Shown: one piece after another, positions 61,247 to 64,000 of the stretch
How the letters are laid out: each line of letters opens with the position of its first letter
How positions within the stretch are numbered: position 1 is the first letter of the stretch
Assembly (NCBI GenBank): GCA_009664345.1
Contig: CP043547.1
Location: forward strand, 3,004,709 to 3,068,708
Length of the DNA stretch: 64,000 bases
From: Planctomycetales bacterium 10988
GTDB lineage: Bacteria > Planctomycetota > Planctomycetia > Pirellulales > Pb10988
Direction of reading: 5' to 3'
Notes under the pieces: model-generated
The model's input: only the letters and a program-made list of their open reading frames with translations
The model's database searches: none
Told to the model about the DNA's origin: nothing
Translations under genes and position numbers: made by a program

Positions 61247-64000
61247 ATGTTCTGGCGAGGTCTTCCCCAACAGATGCGACCATTCTCCCTAGCTTCGAAA
61301 AAGCCTAACTTACACCTCACGCCACTTCAACTTGAGCAACTCGAAGGACGTCAATTACTGGCCGCCGATCCTTACGTGATTGATATCAATCAATTGGAAG
61401 CCGGTTCGTATCCCACACAATTTACCGAGGTGAATGGAAGCGTTTTCTTTGCCGCAAGCAACGGTTTGGTAGGGAATGAACTCTGGGGAACCGATGGAAC
61501 CTCGGGAGGAACCCAATTGATCAAGGACCTCAGTCCTGGAAAAAGCAATGGTTTTCCCTCAGGGCTGGTCAATGTGAATGGCACGCTCTTCTTTGCTGCA
61601 AGCGAAACGGAATATGAGGAGAAGCTTTGGAAATCCGATGGGACTTCGGCTGGGACAGAGGTTCTTCAGACCTTGGGATTCATCGAGTCCGAAACTCTAG
61701 TTGGGGTGAACGGCACGCTCTTTTTTGCTGCCTCGGATGGAAGCACAGGCTTAGAACTGTGGATGAGTGACGGAACCTCCGCGGGAACGGTCCTCGTGAA
61801 AGATATTCGCCCTGGGATGAATGGGTCTTCCCCAGAGGATTTCGTGAATGTGAATGGGACCCTTTTCTTTACCGCCAGGGATGGAAGTGCTGGAAATGAA
61901 CTTTGGATGAGCGACGGAACTTCGGCAGGAACCGTCCTTGTTAAAGATATTCGCTCTGGCTCAAGTGGATCCTTTCCAGGCAATCTGGTCAACGTGAATG
62001 GGACGCTTTTCTTTTCCGCCGATGATGGATGCGTGGGAAACGAGCTCTGGATGAGCAATGGAACCTCTGCGGGAACTGTGCTGGTGAAAGACATTCGTTC
62101 TGGCCCAAACTCATCCCCAATCAGCGATACCATCAATTTGAATGGGACCCTCTTTTTTGCGGCAGGGGACGGGAGTACCGGAAGAGAACTTTGGCGAAGT
62201 GATGGAACTTCCGCCGGCACGGTTCAGGTGAAGGACATCAATCCCAGCGGGACGTCTTCTCCTTACTATCTCATCAACGTCAATGGAGTGCTCTTTTTCA
62301 CGGCGGATGATGGGAGCAATGGCCGGGAAGTTTGGAAGAGCGACGGAACCTCTGGCGGGACGCAACTAGTAAAAGACCTTTATTCTGGGGGAGATGGTTC
62401 TGAGCCCAGGCACCTTACGAATGTCAACGGGACCGTCTTTTTCCGTGCCAACGATGGTAGTAGCGGCAGCGAGCTTTGGATGACCGATGGCACTTCCGCG
62501 GGAACTGTGTTGGTGAAGGATCTTCTACCCGGCTCAGAGGGTTCTGCTCCCTCTCGTTTGGCGAATATGAATGGGACCCTCTTTTTTCGTGCCAACGACG
62601 GAAGTACCGGAGCCGAGCCCAGGTTGAGTGATGGTTCTTCCGCGGGGACCGTTCAGGTTCAGAACATTCATCAGGGGACCATCTCCTCTTATCCCCGGGC
62701 GCTCGGCAGCTTGAATGGCACGTTATTTCTGAATGCCAATGACGGTAGTAGCGGCAGCGAGCTTTGGATCACCGACGGCACTTCCGCCGGAACGATGTTG
62801 CTGAAAGATATCAACCCCGGAGCGGATTCCTCGGACCCCTTTTCTCTTGTGAATTTAAATGGCACCCTTTTCTTTTCTGCCAATGATGGAAGTAGCGGAA
62901 AAGAATTATGGATGAGTGATGGAACTTCCGCGGGAACGGTGTTGTTGAAAGACATCAACCCTGGAGCGGGTTCGTCTAGACCTTATGACTTAGTGAATGT
63001 GAACGGAACACTCTTCTTCGAGGCCGATGATGGAAGCAATGGTTTCGAGCTGTGGATGAGTGATGGGACTTCCGCCGGAACGGTTCTTGTGAAGGATATT
63101 CGTGCTGGTGCGAATTCCTCCTCTCCTAATTATTTCGTGAACGTGAGCGGTACCCTGTTCTTTACTGCCAATGATGGAAGCTCTGGTGGGGAAGTTTGGA
63201 TGAGTGATGGAACTTCTGCCGGAACCGTGCTGGTAAAAGACATTCACCCTGGTGCGGGTTATTCTTATCCAAGAGACCTAGTGAATGTCAACGGGACGCT
63301 CTTCTTTAGTGCCAATGACGCAAGTGATGGTTATGAACTTTGGATGAGCGATGGGACTTCCGCTGGAACCGTTCTCGTAAAAGACATTCAACCCGGAGCG
63401 TATTCGTCCCATCCAGAGTACCTCGTGAACGTGAACGGGACGCTTTTCTTCGAAGCCAATGATGGAAGTGATGGATATGAGTTATGGAAAAGTGATGGGA
63501 CTTCGGCCGGCACGATGCTGGTGACAGACCTTGTTTCCGGTTCAGATGGTTCCTATCCAACGACCTTAATCAATGTGAACGGGACGCTTTTCTTTGCCGC
63601 TTTCAATGAAGATACCGGCGGAGGGTTGTGGACGAGCGACGGAACCTCCGCGGGGACGATGCTCGTCGAACCTCTCCTTCTAAGCGGCGAGTCCAGTATT
63701 CTTCCTATGAATTTAGATGGCACGCTCTTTTTCAGTGCGAGCGATGCCCTCCTCGGTAGGGAACTTTGGGTACTGGATACGACCCTTACCCCGCTAACCG
63801 TCACGGGCAGTGATGCCGGGGCTGCCGGCACGGTGCGAGTCTTCGATGCGGCGGGTTCGGAAATTGATAGCTTTTTCCCGTATACCGAGGCCTTCACCGG
63901 AGGCATTCGCGTCGCCACCGGGGATATCAACGGCGATGGCGTGATGGACATCGTCACGGCTGCCGGACCAAGCGGTGGACCGAGGATCAGCGTTTATGAT
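61247..64000 (+). CDS. Large exported ELW-repeat / VCBS-type protein, 3' end outside window
   Basis: The frame is open for 918 codons from ATG 61247 (ribosome site GAAGGAG) to the end of the window and has no stop, so it is truncated. It is a paralogue of the 57500-60040 gene: LEPR-XLL-like tag LEQLEGRQLLAAD at the same place, SYP(T)QFTEVNG after it, then 16 ELW units (for example NELWMSDGTSAGT) and a last degenerate RELWVLDTT, then the first VCBS-like repeat (ATGDINGDGVMDIVTAAGPSGG). One unit is decayed (AEPRLSDGSSAGT near 62615). It therefore has twice the ELW units of its neighbour. Probable surface or secreted structural protein. Confidence 0.88.
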   Translation, partial: MFWRGLPQQMRPFSLASKKPNLHLTPLQLEQLEGRQLLAADPYVIDINQLEAGSYPTQFTEVNGSVFFAASNGLVGNELWGTDGTSGGTQLIKDLSPGKSNGFPSGLVNVNGTLFFAASETEYEEKLWKSDGTSAGTEVLQTLGFIESETLVGVNGTLFFAASDGSTGLELWMSDGTSAGTVLVKDIRPGMNGSSPEDFVNVNGTLFFTARDGSAGNELWMSDGTSAGTVLVKDIRSGSSGSFPGNLVNVNGTLFFSADDGCVGNELWMSNGTSAGTVLVKDIRSGPNSSPISDTINLNGTLFFAAGDGSTGRELWRSDGTSAGTVQVKDINPSGTSSPYYLINVNGVLFFTADDGSNGREVWKSDGTSGGTQLVKDLYSGGDGSEPRHLTNVNGTVFFRANDGSSGSELWMTDGTSAGTVLVKDLLPGSEGSAPSRLANMNGTLFFRANDGSTGAEPRLSDGSSAGTVQVQNIHQGTISSYPRALGSLNGTLFLNANDGSSGSELWITDGTSAGTMLLKDINPGADSSDPFSLVNLNGTLFFSANDGSSGKELWMSDGTSAGTVLLKDINPGAGSSRPYDLVNVNGTLFFEADDGSNGFELWMSDGTSAGTVLVKDIRAGANSSSPNYFVNVSGTLFFTANDGSSGGEVWMSDGTSAGTVLVKDIHPGAGYSYPRDLVNVNGTLFFSANDASDGYELWMSDGTSAGTVLVKDIQPGAYSSHPEYLVNVNGTLFFEANDGSDGYELWKSDGTSAGTMLVTDLVSGSDGSYPTTLINVNGTLFFAAFNEDTGGGLWTSDGTSAGTMLVEPLLLSGESSILPMNLDGTLFFSASDALLGRELWVLDTTLTPLTVTGSDAGAAGTVRVFDAAGSEIDSFFPYTEAFTGGIRVATGDINGDGVMDIVTAAGPSGGPRISVYD
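61420..63780 (+). repeat. ELW coding repeats, array 2
   Basis: Sixteen tandem coding units of about 48 codons with the core ELWMSDGTSAGT plus a degenerate last unit. Some neighbouring units are nearly the same at the DNA level (for example around 62450-62490 and 62745-62785, both with GACGGTAGTAGCGGCAGCGA-like sequence), which suggests recent duplication or gene conversion. Confidence 0.85.

Noticed and set aside
61390-63957. Several minus-strand frames with repeated VPAEVPSLIQSS-like peptides
   Set aside because: They are the reverse reading of the ELW repeats on the plus strand; the repeats in the peptide follow from the DNA repeats.

Overview
The window looks like a chromosomal piece of a planctomycete (phylum Planctomycetota). 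The main signs are three very large exported proteins that carry an N-terminal LEPR-XLL-like tag (LEQLETRNLLT, LEQLEQRQLLAGD, LEQLEGRQLLAAD), two CxPSR sulfatases, a PVC-type secreted dehydrogenase/HEAT/cytochrome c fusion, an exported FAD oxidoreductase and a full Na+-NQR operon. No transposase, integrase, phage gene, plasmid gene or CRISPR array was seen, and coding style is fairly even, so this reads as core genome with dispersed short repeats.

Layout. 1-4.5 kb: a truncated unknown protein, a TPR lipoprotein coupled to an asparagine-synthase-like enzyme lacking the usual glutaminase cysteine, an FHA protein and a small Tyr/Arg-rich exported protein. 4.6-7.4 kb: tRNA-Cys and a Wzm/Wzt-type polysaccharide ABC exporter preceded by a small coupled reading frame. 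8-12 kb: the giant dehydrogenase/cytochrome protein. 12-19 kb: a sugar-phosphate cluster on the plus strand (PPi-type phosphofructokinase, HAD phosphatase, gnd, SDR, zwf), i.e. upper glycolysis plus the oxidative pentose phosphate branch. 19-30 kb: an outer-membrane-type protein, FAD oxidoreductase, several alpha/beta hydrolases, a DinB protein, a Tyr-rich exported protein, an EgtB-like enzyme and rhamnulokinase. 30-34.5 kb: two small unknown genes and two sulfatases, which with rhamnulokinase suggest use of sulfated, deoxysugar-containing polysaccharides. 35.6-43.6 kb: an oversized glutamate synthase with a possibly structured leader, then a CysJ-like flavoprotein reductase. 43.9-49.1 kb: a 1400-residue nucleotidase/beta-propeller/DUF4214 protein and a methyltransferase. 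49.2-56.8 kb: nqrABCDEF-apbE-nqrM on the minus strand. 57.5 kb to the end: two tandem paralogues built from ELWxSDGTSAGT repeats and VCBS/FG-GAP-like repeats, the second running off the window, with an esterase between them.

How it works together: zwf/gnd supply NADPH for glutamate synthase or the CysJ-like reductase; Na+-NQR turns NADH oxidation into a sodium gradient and carries its own flavin transferase and iron-site maturation factor; sulfatases and surface proteins serve polysaccharide scavenging. Two non-coding patterns stand out: a dispersed AAAAAGTGCTTTTT word, and a composite repeat present downstream of two unrelated genes. I did not find one clear-cut, wholly new multi-gene system; the best leads are these repeats, the glutamate synthase with its leader, and the ELW-repeat paralogues.
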